Shown piece by piece: positions 16,675 to 26,017 of a stretch of 41,861 nt of DNA. Location of the stretch: the NCBI GenBank assembly GCA_004293045.1, contig RDXY01000016.1:1-41861 (forward strand), written 5' to 3'. The stretch comes from Flavobacteriia bacterium. Its GTDB lineage: Bacteria > Bacteroidota > Bacteroidia > Flavobacteriales > Flavobacteriaceae. Below the pieces are notes generated by a model that did not search any database, was not told where the DNA came from, and saw nothing but the letters and a program-made list of their open reading frames with translations. Every line of letters begins with the position of its first letter. The stretch's first letter is position 1. A program made the position numbers and the translations under genes.

Positions 16675-19020
16675 ATGGTAGTAAAATCTAACATATTAAA
16701 CGAAGCCAGTATAAACTTCTCTACTTCTATAGAATTTGAGCATATTTCTATCGATAGTCGTAGTTTACAAAACGGAAATACCTCTTTATTTTTTTGTTTG
16801 AAAGGCCAAAATAATGATGCGCATATTTTTATTGAAAGTTTAATTGAAAAAGGAGTCCAACATTTTGTAGTGGAATATATTCCCGAAAATGTTAAAGGAA
16901 AAGCTCATTTTTGTATAGTAGAAAACACTACCGCCGCTTTACAAAAATTAGCAAAAGCTTATAAAAATCAATTTCAAATAGAAACTATCGGAATTACTGG
17001 AAGTAATGGAAAAACCATTGTAAAAGAATGGTTGAATTATCTTTTAAGTCCAGATTATTCTGTTGTTAGAAGTCCTAAAAGCTATAATTCGCAAGTTGGT
17101 GTACCACTTTCTGTTTTTGGAATTAATGAAAATCATACGCTAGGTATTTTTGAGGCTGGAATTTCTTTAAAAGGGGAAATGCAACATTTAGCCGAAATCA
17201 TTCAGCCGAATATTGGAATTTTTACCCATTTAGGCACCGCACATCAAGAAGGGTTTACTACAGTTGAAGAAAAAATAATTGAAAAATGTCAGTTGTTTTC
17301 TAAAGCTGATGTACTAATTTTAGAGAAAAACGATTGGATTGAAAAACACCTAACAATACCAACATTTACTTGGAGTTTTGAAGACACTAAAGCCACTGTT
17401 TTTATACTTTCTACCGTTAAAAACAACCTAAAAACTACTTTAGAAATTCAATATAAAAACGAAATTTTTAAAATTTCACTTCCGTTTACAGATGCTATTT
17501 CTATAGAAAATGCTATTACTTGCATTTGCACTTTATTATATTTAAATATAGCCATTTCAACAATAACGGATAGAATTTCAAAATTATATAATATAGAAAT
17601 TCGACTTCAAGCCAAAACAGGAATTAATAATTGTTTGTTAATTGATGATAGTTTTTCAAGTGATTATCAGTCGTTAAAAATGGCATTAGACTTTTTAGAA
17701 CAACAAAAACTGCATCAGAAAAAAACCATTATTTTATCTGATATTTTTCAAAGTGGATTGAATTTAAATGAGCTTTATAGTAATGTAATCAAATTATTAC
17801 AACAAAATAATATTGCACAAATTATTACCATCGGAGAAACCATTGGAAAGTATTTTCAAGATGTGCCAAATGTGATTTCGTTTGCAAATACAAAGTCATT
17901 TTTACAACAATTTAATACCGATTCGTTTAAAAACGAAACCATTTTAATCAAAGGCGCCAGAAGTTTTAATTTTGATGAAATTGTTGTTTTATTAGAAGAA
18001 AAAAACCACGAAACGGTTTTAGAAATTAACCTAGATGCGTTAACTCTAAACTATAATTTTTATAAACAAAAACTACAAAACGCAACCAAAATTATGGTTA
18101 TGGTGAAAGCTTTTGGTTATGGAAATGGCGGCTATGAAATTGCCAAACAACTGGAACATTTAAAAGTTGGTTATTTGGGCGTGGCTTTCGCCGATGAAGG
18201 AATCGCATTGCGTAAAGCAGGAATTACCACTCCAATTATGGTATTAAATCCAGAAATTAGTAGTTATAAAGCCATGATTGCTTATAATTTAGAGCCGGAA
18301 ATGTACTCTGTTTCTGGTTTGACTTCCTTTATTGAATTGGCCAAAGAAAAAAACCTCAACGGATATCCTATTCATTTAAAAATGGATACCGGAATGCATC
18401 GCTTAGGTTTTGAAAAATGGGAAGTTTCTGAACTAATTACATTACTAAAACATAATAATTTTGTAAAAGTAACCAGTATTTTTTCGCATTTAGCCGCATC
18501 AGATAATTTTGATTTTAAAGCGTTTACCTTACAACAAATTCAACTATTTGAGTCTATGGTTTCTGAACTTTCTGCTGCTTTGAACATTCAACCTATTCGA
18601 CATATTTTAAATACTTCTGGTATTTTTAATTTTCCAGAATATCAATTTGAAATGGTGCGATTAGGAATTGGAATTTATGGCGTAGGCAATTCGGAAGAAG
18701 AACAAATTTCGTTAGAAAATGTTAGTGTTTTAAAAAGTATTATTTCGCAAATAAGAACGGTTAACGAAAACGAAAGTATTGGATATAACAGAAAGTTTTT
18801 AGTGCAAAAACAAATGAAAATTGCAACCATTCCTATCGGTTACGCCGACGGAATTAGACGTGCTTGGGGGAATGAAAAAGGGTATGTGATGATTCATAAT
18901 CAAAAAGCTACTATTTTAGGCAATATTTGTATGGATATGCTAATGGTGGATGTAACTTCTATCCCTTGTGAAGAACGAGATGAAGTAATAATTTTTGGCG
19001 AAAACCCGCACGTACAATAA
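16675..19020 (+). CDS. Bifunctional MurF / alanine racemase, C-terminus cut by in-frame TAA
   Basis: A 781-residue fusion. The first part is UDP-N-acetylmuramoyl-tripeptide:D-Ala-D-Ala ligase (MurF), with an N-terminal UDP-binding domain (FEHISIDSRS), the ATP loop ITGSNGKT (107-114) and a Mur C-terminal domain. The second part is PLP-dependent alanine racemase from about residue 445. Its PLP lysine is K478 (VMVKAFGYGNGG), and the counter-base tyrosine is probably Y704 (IGYNRKF). The two enzymes make D-Ala and add D-Ala-D-Ala to peptidoglycan precursors; this fusion is usual in Bacteroidota. The frame stops at TAA after GENPHVQ. The following 27 codons, up to TAA at 19102-19104, still encode the conserved racemase tail (TIPYEILTSIS, RVKRIF). 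The protein is therefore truncated by 28 residues compared with the intact frame of 809. The MurF half is intact. Confidence 0.93.
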   Translation: MVVKSNILNEASINFSTSIEFEHISIDSRSLQNGNTSLFFCLKGQNNDAHIFIESLIEKGVQHFVVEYIPENVKGKAHFCIVENTTAALQKLAKAYKNQFQIETIGITGSNGKTIVKEWLNYLLSPDYSVVRSPKSYNSQVGVPLSVFGINENHTLGIFEAGISLKGEMQHLAEIIQPNIGIFTHLGTAHQEGFTTVEEKIIEKCQLFSKADVLILEKNDWIEKHLTIPTFTWSFEDTKATVFILSTVKNNLKTTLEIQYKNEIFKISLPFTDAISIENAITCICTLLYLNIAISTITDRISKLYNIEIRLQAKTGINNCLLIDDSFSSDYQSLKMALDFLEQQKLHQKKTIILSDIFQSGLNLNELYSNVIKLLQQNNIAQIITIGETIGKYFQDVPNVISFANTKSFLQQFNTDSFKNETILIKGARSFNFDEIVVLLEEKNHETVLEINLDALTLNYNFYKQKLQNATKIMVMVKAFGYGNGGYEIAKQLEHLKVGYLGVAFADEGIALRKAGITTPIMVLNPEISSYKAMIAYNLEPEMYSVSGLTSFIELAKEKNLNGYPIHLKMDTGMHRLGFEKWEVSELITLLKHNNFVKVTSIFSHLAASDNFDFKAFTLQQIQLFESMVSELSAALNIQPIRHILNTSGIFNFPEYQFEMVRLGIGIYGVGNSEEEQISLENVSVLKSIISQIRTVNENESIGYNRKFLVQKQMKIATIPIGYADGIRRAWGNEKGYVMIHNQKATILGNICMDMLMVDVTSIPCEERDEVIIFGENPHVQ

Positions 19021-19104
19021 ATAGCAAGTGTTTGCGATACCATACCGTACGAGATTTTAACCAGTATTTCGCAACGAGTAAAAAGAATTTTCTATAAAAA
19101 TTAA
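19021..19104 (+). pseudogene. Orphaned C-terminal tail of the alanine racemase domain
   Basis: It is read in the same frame as murF-alr and directly follows its TAA. The 27 codons give IASVCDTIPYEILTSISQRV and then KRIFYKN, the typical end of bacterial alanine racemases. The tyrosine of the PYEIL segment aligns, as far as I recall, with an active-site-entrance tyrosine (Tyr354 of the Geobacillus enzyme). A single change in the TAA, for example from GAA, explains the break; there is no frameshift. Confidence 0.85.
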
Positions 19105-19154
19105 ACCTACTCTTTTAGTTTTTTTATAACTTCGTGTAACCAAATTTAACGCAT

Positions 19155-19529
19155 ATGAAAATTATTTCTGAATTTAAAGATTTTATTGCGAAAGGCAATG
19201 TAATGGATTTAGCTGTTGGAGTCATCATTGGGGGTGCTTTCGGTGGCATTGTAAAATCACTTGTTGATGATGTCATTACACCTGCTATACTAAACCCTGC
19301 CTTAAAAGCAGCAAACGTTGCCGACTTAGCACTTTTAAAAACGGATGGCGGTATTTTATACGGTAAGTTTTTAGCTGCCGTGATTGGATTTTTAGTGATT
19401 TCTTTCGTGATTTTTTTAATGGTAAAATCGCTTAATAAAATTAAAAGAACCGAAGAAGAAATTCCAACACCTTCTGGACCTACACAAGAAGAACTTCTAA
19501 CTCAAATTAGAGATTTATTAAAAAAATAA
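19155..19529 (+). CDS. mscL: Large-conductance mechanosensitive channel
   Basis: A 124-residue inner-membrane channel that opens under membrane tension to release solutes during osmotic downshock. The N-terminal helix and first membrane segment read FKDFIAKGNVMDLAVGVIIG, the family's most conserved part. The periplasmic loop follows, then a second membrane segment (FLAAVIGFLVISFVIFLMV). A charged C-terminal helix ends the protein (EELLTQIRDLLKK). Length and all conserved glycines are normal. The gene ends 10 bp before a strong bidirectional terminator. Confidence 0.97.
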   Translation: MKIISEFKDFIAKGNVMDLAVGVIIGGAFGGIVKSLVDDVITPAILNPALKAANVADLALLKTDGGILYGKFLAAVIGFLVISFVIFLMVKSLNKIKRTEEEIPTPSGPTQEELLTQIRDLLKK

Positions 19530-19539
19530 ACTGTATATA

Positions 19540-19573
19540 AAAAAAGCTGTTTCTCTCGAAACAGCTTTTTTTT
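19540..19573. terminator. Bidirectional rho-independent terminator
   Basis: A 14-bp perfect stem (A6-GCTGTTTC / GAAACAGC-T6) with a TCTC loop and a run of eight T. The A-run on the other side gives a U-tract on the minus strand as well, so it can end both mscL and the converging efflux operon. Confidence 0.93.
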
Positions 19574-19588
19574 ATTGCAGACTAAAAA

Positions 19589-22500
19589 TTAATCTAAAGC
19601 ATTATTGGTCTTTCTATCTCTTAACCAATATTTCACTCGTTTTACCAAGTAGAACATCACGGGAACCATAACTAAAGTTAAAACCGTAGCATAGGTTAAT
19701 CCGAAGATAATGGTCCAGGCTAAAGGTCCCCAGAAAATTACGTTATCACCACCCATATATAAGTGCGGATTAAATTCAGTAATTAAAGCGAAGAAATCAA
19801 AATTCAATCCAATAGCTAACGGAATTAATCCTAAAATGGCGGTTAATGCTGTTAATAATACCGGTCTTAAACGGTTTTTACCCGATTCGATGATGATGTC
19901 TTTTATTTCTTCTAATGATAAATCGTCGTGGCTTTTTAGGTTGTTGTCGGCTACTTTTTTATCTAATAATAAGACGAAGAAGTCCATCAATACAATTCCG
20001 TTTTTCACCACAATTCCGGCTAACGAAATGATTCCCATCATCGTCATTAAGATAACGAAATCCATATTGGCAATTACATATCCGTAGAAAACACCACTAA
20101 AACTCAATAAAACCGTAAATAAAATTACCATAGTTTTAGAAACCGAATTAAACTGTAACACGATAATAATCGTGATTCCAGCTAAGGCTAAAAACAAGGC
20201 GTACATTAAGAAACTTTGATTTTTTCCTTGTTCTTCTTGTACTCCAGAAAACGAATAACTCACGGTTTTTGGAAATTGATACGATTTTAATTCCGATTCA
20301 ATTTGTTTCGTAATTTCATCACCATTATAACCCGTCAACACATTAGAATACACCGTCATAATACGTTTCTGGTTTTTTCTTTTGATTTGATTGTATGTGT
20401 TGGTTTTATTGGTTTCCGAAACGGCCGAAATAGGCACTTGCATCATTTGTCCGTTATTCTGATTTCGGAACGTTAAAGATTGATTAAACAATACATTTTC
20501 ATTCTTACGTTGGTCGTCTTGCATACGCATTGTAATGTTGTAATCGTCATCGCCCTCTTTGTAAGTAGAGATTTCCTGACCATAAACGGAACGACGTAAA
20601 TTAAATCCTAATTGTCCTGTTGAAACACCTAAGCTTCCTGCACTAACACGATCTACTTTTACTTCTAATTCTGGACTGTCTTTATTTACATCCACACTCA
20701 AACGCTCAATACCTGGAATGTTTTTCGAATTGATAAAAGCAATCATTTTATCTGCTTCTACTAACATTTCTTGATAATCGGTACCGGTTAATTGCACACT
20801 AATTGGATACCCAGCTGGAGGTCCATTGGCGTCTTTTTCAACCGTAACGGTAGCGCCTGCAACCCCTTTTACTTTTGCACGAATTTCATCTAAAACTTCA
20901 GTAGTGTTTACTCCTCGTCGAAATTTATATTCCGAGAAATTTACCGTTACTTTTCCTTTGTAAGGCGTTTCTGAAGCGGAACCTGCATCCACATTTGGAT
21001 TTCCAGCACCTACACCTACTTGTGAAACAATGCTTTCTGCTAAGTAGTTTTTATCTTTTTCAACGTATTTGCTTAAAATAGCAATTACTTGTTTTTCTAC
21101 AAACAAAGTCGCCTTATTGGTTTTTGCAATATCGGTTCCTTGTGGATATTCGATATATGTAATGACTTGATTTGGAATATTATCAGGGAAAAACAATACT
21201 TTTCTAGGGAAAATTCCCAATAACATAAAAGAGAAAATTAACATCCCAATAATCGTTGCTAAAGCCAACCATGCTCTTTTTCCAGTTAAAATTTTAGCTA
21301 AGAAATTTTTGTACTTGTTTTCCATTTTTGGAAAAAAGTTGTACTGAAAATCTTGCGTCCATTGGTATAATTTAAGTTTGTATAACCACATTAAACCTAA
21401 CGAGATAATAGCTAAATGCCCAATCGCTTTTGCAAATGTAGAATCTGTTAAGTGGCCTAAGAATACAAATACAAATCCGACTACACTAAAGATAATCGTA
21501 TATAATTTTGCTGATTTATTAGAAACATTTCGGTCTTCTGTATCCATTGAGCCACCTGTCATAGCTGCATTTACTACCATCGCTACAAATAACGAAGCTG
21601 TAAGTGTAACTGTTAAGGTTATAGGGAAATATTTCATGAATTTTCCCATAGTTCCAGGCCATAATGCGAAGGGTAAAAACGCCATTAAAGTTGTGGCTGT
21701 AGAAGAAATTACTGGCCAAGCGATTTCGCCAATTCCAATTTTTGAAGCGGAAACTCTATCCATTCCTTTTTGCATGTTGGCAAATACGTTATCGACCACT
21801 ACAATTCCGTCATCCACCAGCATTCCTAATCCCATTACCAATCCGAAAAGGACCATCGTATTTAAAGTCAATCCGAAAGCCGATAAAATGGTAAACGCCA
21901 TCAACATCGAAAGCGGAATAGCGGCTCCTACAAAAAGAGAGTTTCTTAATCCCATCGTAAACATTAAGACAATCATTACCAATACAATTCCGAAAATAAT
22001 ATGATTGGATAATTCGTCCACTTGATGTTCTACTCGAGAAGATTGATCATTTGAAAGTTCAATAGTTAAATTAGAAGGTAAATACGATTCTTTTGCTTTT
22101 TCTAGTTTTTCTTTTACTTGCTCAATCGCAGAAATCATGTTTTGATTGGAACGTTTTTTTACGTTTAGCATTACCACTTCTTGCCCTTTTTCTCGAGCAT
22201 AGGTTGTTTTTTCTTTTTCTTTAAAGTTTACAACTGCGATGTCTTTTAAATACACCGTTCCTCCGAAAGATTTAACAATTACGTTTTCTAATTCTTTAGG
22301 ATCTTTAATTTCACCTACAATTCGAATATTATTACGAGAACCTTGCGAAATTAAATTTCCGCCCGAAAGCGTCATGTTTTCATATTTCACCGCATTTTGG
22401 ATTTCGTCAAAAGAAACCTGTGCTGCCGTCATTTTGAAAATATCAACCGCAATTTCTACTTCTTTATCATCAACACCTAAAATATCCACTTTTTTTACTT

Positions 22501-23044
22501 CTTTAATTTCTTCAATATCATCTTGAAGTAATTCCCCGTATTTTTTTAGTTGTTGTGTCGTGTAATTTCCTTTTAAATTGATATTCAAAATAGGTACTTC
22601 TTCTGAAATATTTAATTCGAAAACACTTGGTTCTACTTTGCTTCCATTATCTAAATTGGGCCAATCGGTATCTGCTTTGATAACATCTACTTTGTCTTTT
22701 ATTTTAGTTTTTGCTTCTTCAATTGTAACTTTATCAGCAAATTCTACAATGATCATTCCGTAATCTTGAAAGGAATTAGAGGTAATTTTCTCAACACCTG
22801 AAATGTTTTTAAACTCTTTTTCAAGAGGTTTAATAATTAGTTTTTCTACATCTTCAGCTGAATTTCCTGGGAAAACAGATGAAACATACACCTTGTTTTC
22901 AATAATCTCTGGGAAATCTTCACGAGGCATCGTTACATAGGCAATAACACCTGTAATAACAATTAACAACGTTAAAATATATACTGTAACTCGATTGTCT
23001 ACAGCCCAACTCGATATTCCGAATTCTTTGTTTTTATGTGACAT
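19589..23044 (-). CDS. RND efflux transporter permease subunit (AcrB/HAE1-like)
   Basis: A 1151-residue inner-membrane proton/drug antiporter. TM1 is at about 20-40 (VYILTLLIVITGVIAYV) and is followed by the conserved MPREDFPEI. There are two large periplasmic domains (about 40-340 and 640-940) and two bundles of membrane segments. The proton-relay aspartates are the DD of GLGMLVDDGIVVVDN, near residue 410. The length is slightly above the 1020-1060 typical of AcrB; the extra residues form a hydrophobic insert after the first bundle (about 515-560, SAKLYTIIFSVVGFVFVFLG). It works with the adaptor and TolC proteins encoded upstream. The substrate is unknown. The gene is separated from the adaptor by a broken four-helix-bundle gene instead of following it directly. 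Confidence 0.94.
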   Translation of the reverse strand: MSHKNKEFGISSWAVDNRVTVYILTLLIVITGVIAYVTMPREDFPEIIENKVYVSSVFPGNSAEDVEKLIIKPLEKEFKNISGVEKITSNSFQDYGMIIVEFADKVTIEEAKTKIKDKVDVIKADTDWPNLDNGSKVEPSVFELNISEEVPILNINLKGNYTTQQLKKYGELLQDDIEEIKEVKKVDILGVDDKEVEIAVDIFKMTAAQVSFDEIQNAVKYENMTLSGGNLISQGSRNNIRIVGEIKDPKELENVIVKSFGGTVYLKDIAVVNFKEKEKTTYAREKGQEVVMLNVKKRSNQNMISAIEQVKEKLEKAKESYLPSNLTIELSNDQSSRVEHQVDELSNHIIFGIVLVMIVLMFTMGLRNSLFVGAAIPLSMLMAFTILSAFGLTLNTMVLFGLVMGLGMLVDDGIVVVDNVFANMQKGMDRVSASKIGIGEIAWPVISSTATTLMAFLPFALWPGTMGKFMKYFPITLTVTLTASLFVAMVVNAAMTGGSMDTEDRNVSNKSAKLYTIIFSVVGFVFVFLGHLTDSTFAKAIGHLAIISLGLMWLYKLKLYQWTQDFQYNFFPKMENKYKNFLAKILTGKRAWLALATIIGMLIFSFMLLGIFPRKVLFFPDNIPNQVITYIEYPQGTDIAKTNKATLFVEKQVIAILSKYVEKDKNYLAESIVSQVGVGAGNPNVDAGSASETPYKGKVTVNFSEYKFRRGVNTTEVLDEIRAKVKGVAGATVTVEKDANGPPAGYPISVQLTGTDYQEMLVEADKMIAFINSKNIPGIERLSVDVNKDSPELEVKVDRVSAGSLGVSTGQLGFNLRRSVYGQEISTYKEGDDDYNITMRMQDDQRKNENVLFNQSLTFRNQNNGQMMQVPISAVSETNKTNTYNQIKRKNQKRIMTVYSNVLTGYNGDEITKQIESELKSYQFPKTVSYSFSGVQEEQGKNQSFLMYALFLALAGITIIIVLQFNSVSKTMVILFTVLLSFSGVFYGYVIANMDFVILMTMMGIISLAGIVVKNGIVLMDFFVLLLDKKVADNNLKSHDDLSLEEIKDIIIESGKNRLRPVLLTALTAILGLIPLAIGLNFDFFALITEFNPHLYMGGDNVIFWGPLAWTIIFGLTYATVLTLVMVPVMFYLVKRVKYWLRDRKTNNALD

Positions 23045-23049
23045 AAATT

Positions 23050-23091
23050 ATGTTTATGAGGTTTATTTTTATGTTTATAAGGTTTATTTTT
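23050..23091. repeat. Two tandem 21-bp repeats before the RND permease
   Basis: The units ATGTTTAT(G/A)AGGTTTATTTTT at 23050-23070 and 23071-23091 differ at one base. They lie just upstream of the permease ATG in the transcribed leader. A looser, inverted relative (ATAAACTTAAATAAAC ... TTTATAAAC) flanks the other side of the four-helix-bundle pseudogene at 23492-23525. Confidence 0.75.
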
Positions 23092-23112
23092 TAATTTATC
23101 CTTATTTAAAAT

Positions 23113-23493
23113 TTACTCTTGTTTTAATTGTGCTTTTTGCAAAGCATCTAATAAAAATGTAACTTCTTGAAGTTTTATTCTTATTTCTAAATATTTAGAT
23201 TCTTCAATGTAATTTAAGTCTAACGCAATAATGAGTTGATTTAATCATTCTAAACCAGAACCAAAGGCAATTTCTGTAAATCGTGCTTTGTCTTTTTTTG
23301 TTCTTCTACTTGAGCCTTCTGCTAAATTTGAAGGAATAGATATTGAACATCTTCTCATTTGACTGGTTATTCCAAATAATTCTTCCTTTGGAAATGTTGA
23401 TGTTAGTTTATAAATTTCTTTTGCTAATACTCTTGACTTTTGCCAAACTAATAAATTCTCAAAAGAATATGTTTTCAATTTATATTCCATCAT
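23113..23493 (-). pseudogene. Four-helix-bundle protein (S23/23S rRNA intervening-sequence family), nonsense-disrupted
   Basis: The frame begins MMEYKLKTYSFENLLVWQKS and carries the family motifs RVLAKEIYKLTSTFP, ITSQMRRCSISIPSNLAEGS and RFTEIAFGSGLE. It then meets TGA at 23245-23247. The same frame continues LNQLIIALDLNYIEESKYLE and ends at TAA 23113-23115. Without the TGA the protein would have 126 residues, the normal family length of about 115-130, so helices 3-4 are lost by one nonsense change. The family is known from insertions in rRNA genes and as scattered orphans; its function is not established. Here it splits an efflux operon between adaptor and permease and is flanked by TATAAAC-rich repeats. 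Confidence 0.85.
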
Positions 23494-23524
23494 AAACTTA
23501 AATAAACAGTATACACTTTATAAA

Positions 23525-24652
23525 CTAAAAATTAAGCTTCATTCCGTCGGCGATGGTATTAGCACCTTCTGTAACGATAACATCATTTGCCGTTAAACCG
23601 CTCAAAATTTCGGTTACATTATCCGATGATTTTCCTACTTTTACTAGTACTTTTTTTGCAACACCTTTTTTACCGGTTACATTAGTGGCAATAAACACAA
23701 ATTTGTTGTGCTCTCCGTCTTCTTGTACCACATTTGTAGGGACAATAATCGCATTGTTAACCGTGTAATCTATTATTTTAAGTTTGGCAACCTGATTTGG
23801 ACGTAATAAATTATCTGGATTAGGTACGCTTACTTCTATACCGAAACTTCTGTTGCTCGGATTGATAAAATTAGCTACTTGACGCACTTTCCCTTTATAC
23901 GTTTTTCCTAAAGACGTTAAGAAAACATCTACAACTGTACCCACTTTTAATTTACCAATATACGTTTCAGGAACGGTTGTAGAAACATACATATTGGATA
24001 AATTTACAATACGCATTAATCCTTGTGGGCTTGGTGCCACTACTTGTCCGCGTTCTACAAAAACCTCATCAATTGTTCCAGAAAATGGTGCGCGAATTAC
24101 GGTTTTTGCTACTTGAGCTCGCATTTGTGCTACTGATTTTTGTGCCGAAATCATTTGAGCTTGTGCTTGTAAAAACTGAATTTCAGAACCAATTTTTTTG
24201 TCCCAAAGATTTTTTTGTCTTTCAAAAGTTGTTTTGGCTAAGGCATATTGATTTTCAATACTAGCTAATTGCTGACTCATTCCGGCATCATCAACTTTAC
24301 CAAGAATTTGACCTTTTGAAACACGTTGCCCAGCTTTTACATTTAAAGCCGTTAATGTTCCGCCGAATTCAGGTTGCACTAAGATGTTTTCTTTTGTATT
24401 AACATTTCCTTGAATTTCTAAATAATGATTAAAAACAGTGTCTTTAATTGTTAACACAGAAACTAAAGCTTCAGATTCTGGTGCTTTATTACCATTAAGT
24501 AAGGCGGCATCTATTTTTTCTAATTCTGATTGAATAGCCGCTTTTCTGTTTTTTAATTCGGTGATGTTTTTATCTTTAATTAAATCATCCGTTGATTTTT
24601 CTCCACAAGCTATAAGTAATAAACTGGTGGCAATAAGTACTACTTTTTTCAT
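23525..24652 (-). CDS. RND efflux periplasmic adaptor lipoprotein
   Basis: A membrane-fusion protein of 375 residues from the chosen ATG. The lipobox LLIAC, followed by GEKS, puts the lipidated Cys at residue 16 (20 from the alternative start). Next is a coiled coil (DLIKDKNITELKNRKAAIQS). A biotinyl-lipoyl half-motif pair (GTLTALNVKAGQRVSKGQIL and VIRAPFSGTIDEVFVERGQV) flanks a helical hairpin at about 115-170, and a beta-barrel plus membrane-proximal domain follows. It links the RND permease to the TolC protein. An ATG at 24664 would add MNLD; I prefer the downstream ATG because it gives a normal lipoprotein signal (MKKVVLIATSLLL). The upstream TolC gene stops at 24670, so the two are cotranscribed. 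Confidence 0.92.
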   Translation of the reverse strand: MKKVVLIATSLLLIACGEKSTDDLIKDKNITELKNRKAAIQSELEKIDAALLNGNKAPESEALVSVLTIKDTVFNHYLEIQGNVNTKENILVQPEFGGTLTALNVKAGQRVSKGQILGKVDDAGMSQQLASIENQYALAKTTFERQKNLWDKKIGSEIQFLQAQAQMISAQKSVAQMRAQVAKTVIRAPFSGTIDEVFVERGQVVAPSPQGLMRIVNLSNMYVSTTVPETYIGKLKVGTVVDVFLTSLGKTYKGKVRQVANFINPSNRSFGIEVSVPNPDNLLRPNQVAKLKIIDYTVNNAIIVPTNVVQEDGEHNKFVFIATNVTGKKGVAKKVLVKVGKSSDNVTEILSGLTANDVIVTEGANTIADGMKLNF

Positions 24653-24669
24653 ATCTAAGTTCATTTATT

Positions 24670-26007
24670 TTAGTTAACTAATTTTTCTAAAGTTGCTTTT
24701 TTATTTATAATTTCAAGCATGGCTTGTAATGTTTCTTGTTGGGCTGCATATAATTGTTTTTGCGCTTCAGCAAAGTCAAAACTAGAAGACAAGCCTTCTT
24801 TGAATTTGACTTGTTGTTTGGCTTCGATACGTTCTGCTAATTTTAAATTAGCTTGAGCGTTGTTGTATTGATTAATACTATATTCGTAATCGCTTTTTGC
24901 TTTTTGATATTGCAATTTTAATTTCTGTTCTGTTTCTGTAAGTTGCGTTCTTGATTTTTCTAAATCAATTTTGGCTTGTTGTACGCGTGAATTTCTTCCA
25001 CCACTACTAAAAATTGGCACATTTAATCCCACGCCAACATTTGAAAAATTACTCCATTTTTGAGTCGCATTCATAAATGAAAATTCATTTGAAAAGGCAT
25101 TGTATCCAAAATTTACTTGGGCTCCTAACGATGGTAACCCTTTACTTTTTTCTAATTTCACTAAAAGTTGTTTACTTTCTTCAACATTTTTACCAATTTT
25201 ATAATCGATATTTTCGTTTACATTAAATTCAGATCCTAATAATTGTAAATCAATGTTGTTTTGAGTTAAATCTTTTAATTTTTCTGTTAATACGATGGCA
25301 TCATCTAAATTAATTCCTAACAATAATTTTACCATATTTAAGGCAATAACTCTTTGTTTAGTTACATTTTCCAAAGCGTTGTTTACAGAATTTAACGTAA
25401 TTTGAAGTTGTTCAATAGTTTCTTCTTCAATTAATCCGTTTTTATAAATTTCTTTAGTGTCGGATAGAATTTTTTCTAAAACGGTTTTATTTTTATTGAT
25501 AATTAAAATACTTTCATCTGCTAAAAGCACATTTCCATATGAATTAATTACAATTTCTTTAATTTCTTGATTCGTTTTTTCTTTGGCGTTTTCAGAAATT
25601 TTTAAATAGGTTTTAGCCGATTGTAAACCAACTAAATACGAACCATCAAAAATAAGTTGGCTCAATGTTAAATTTCCTATAGCTACGTGTTTCGTACCAA
25701 AAGCCAATAACATAATTTCATTTGGATTAGCCATAGGATTAAAAGCATTTGCTGCAGCGCCTTGCTTGGTAAACTCAAATGTATTTTGGTAATTTACAGC
25801 ACCATTTAATTGGGGCAAACCCATAGTAGTGGTTTCCCATTTTTTTTGCTTCGCAAGTTCTAAATCTCGGTTCGCGTTTATTACGCTGTAATTGTTCTTT
25901 TGGGCTTGCTCAATAGCCTGTTTTAAAGTAAAACTAGCTACTTCAGTTTGCGAAAAAACTTGAATAGCACTCAAAAGAAACAGAAATACTGTTATTTTAA
26001 TCTTCAT
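24670..26007 (-). CDS. TolC family outer-membrane efflux protein
   Basis: A 445-residue protein with a signal peptide (MKIKITVFLFLLSAIQVFSQ) and the two-fold repeated alpha-helical layout of outer-membrane efflux proteins. The repeats are visible as FTLKQAIEQAQKNNYSVINA at the N-terminus and, in the second half, LGAQVNFGYNAF ... VGVGLNVPIFSSGGRNSRV ... KLAERIEAKQQVKFKEGLSS. It forms the outer-membrane exit duct for the RND pump encoded downstream. It starts 10 bp after the TetR gene, which fits one operon in the order TetR, TolC, adaptor, permease. Confidence 0.93.
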   Translation of the reverse strand: MKIKITVFLFLLSAIQVFSQTEVASFTLKQAIEQAQKNNYSVINANRDLELAKQKKWETTTMGLPQLNGAVNYQNTFEFTKQGAAANAFNPMANPNEIMLLAFGTKHVAIGNLTLSQLIFDGSYLVGLQSAKTYLKISENAKEKTNQEIKEIVINSYGNVLLADESILIINKNKTVLEKILSDTKEIYKNGLIEEETIEQLQITLNSVNNALENVTKQRVIALNMVKLLLGINLDDAIVLTEKLKDLTQNNIDLQLLGSEFNVNENIDYKIGKNVEESKQLLVKLEKSKGLPSLGAQVNFGYNAFSNEFSFMNATQKWSNFSNVGVGLNVPIFSSGGRNSRVQQAKIDLEKSRTQLTETEQKLKLQYQKAKSDYEYSINQYNNAQANLKLAERIEAKQQVKFKEGLSSSFDFAEAQKQLYAAQQETLQAMLEIINKKATLEKLVN

Positions 26008-26017
26008 TGTGTTAAAT

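Noticed and set aside
21378..22004. 208-codon open frame on the plus strand inside the RND permease gene
   Set aside because: It is antisense to a conserved permease; its composition mirrors the sense codons and no family is recognisable.
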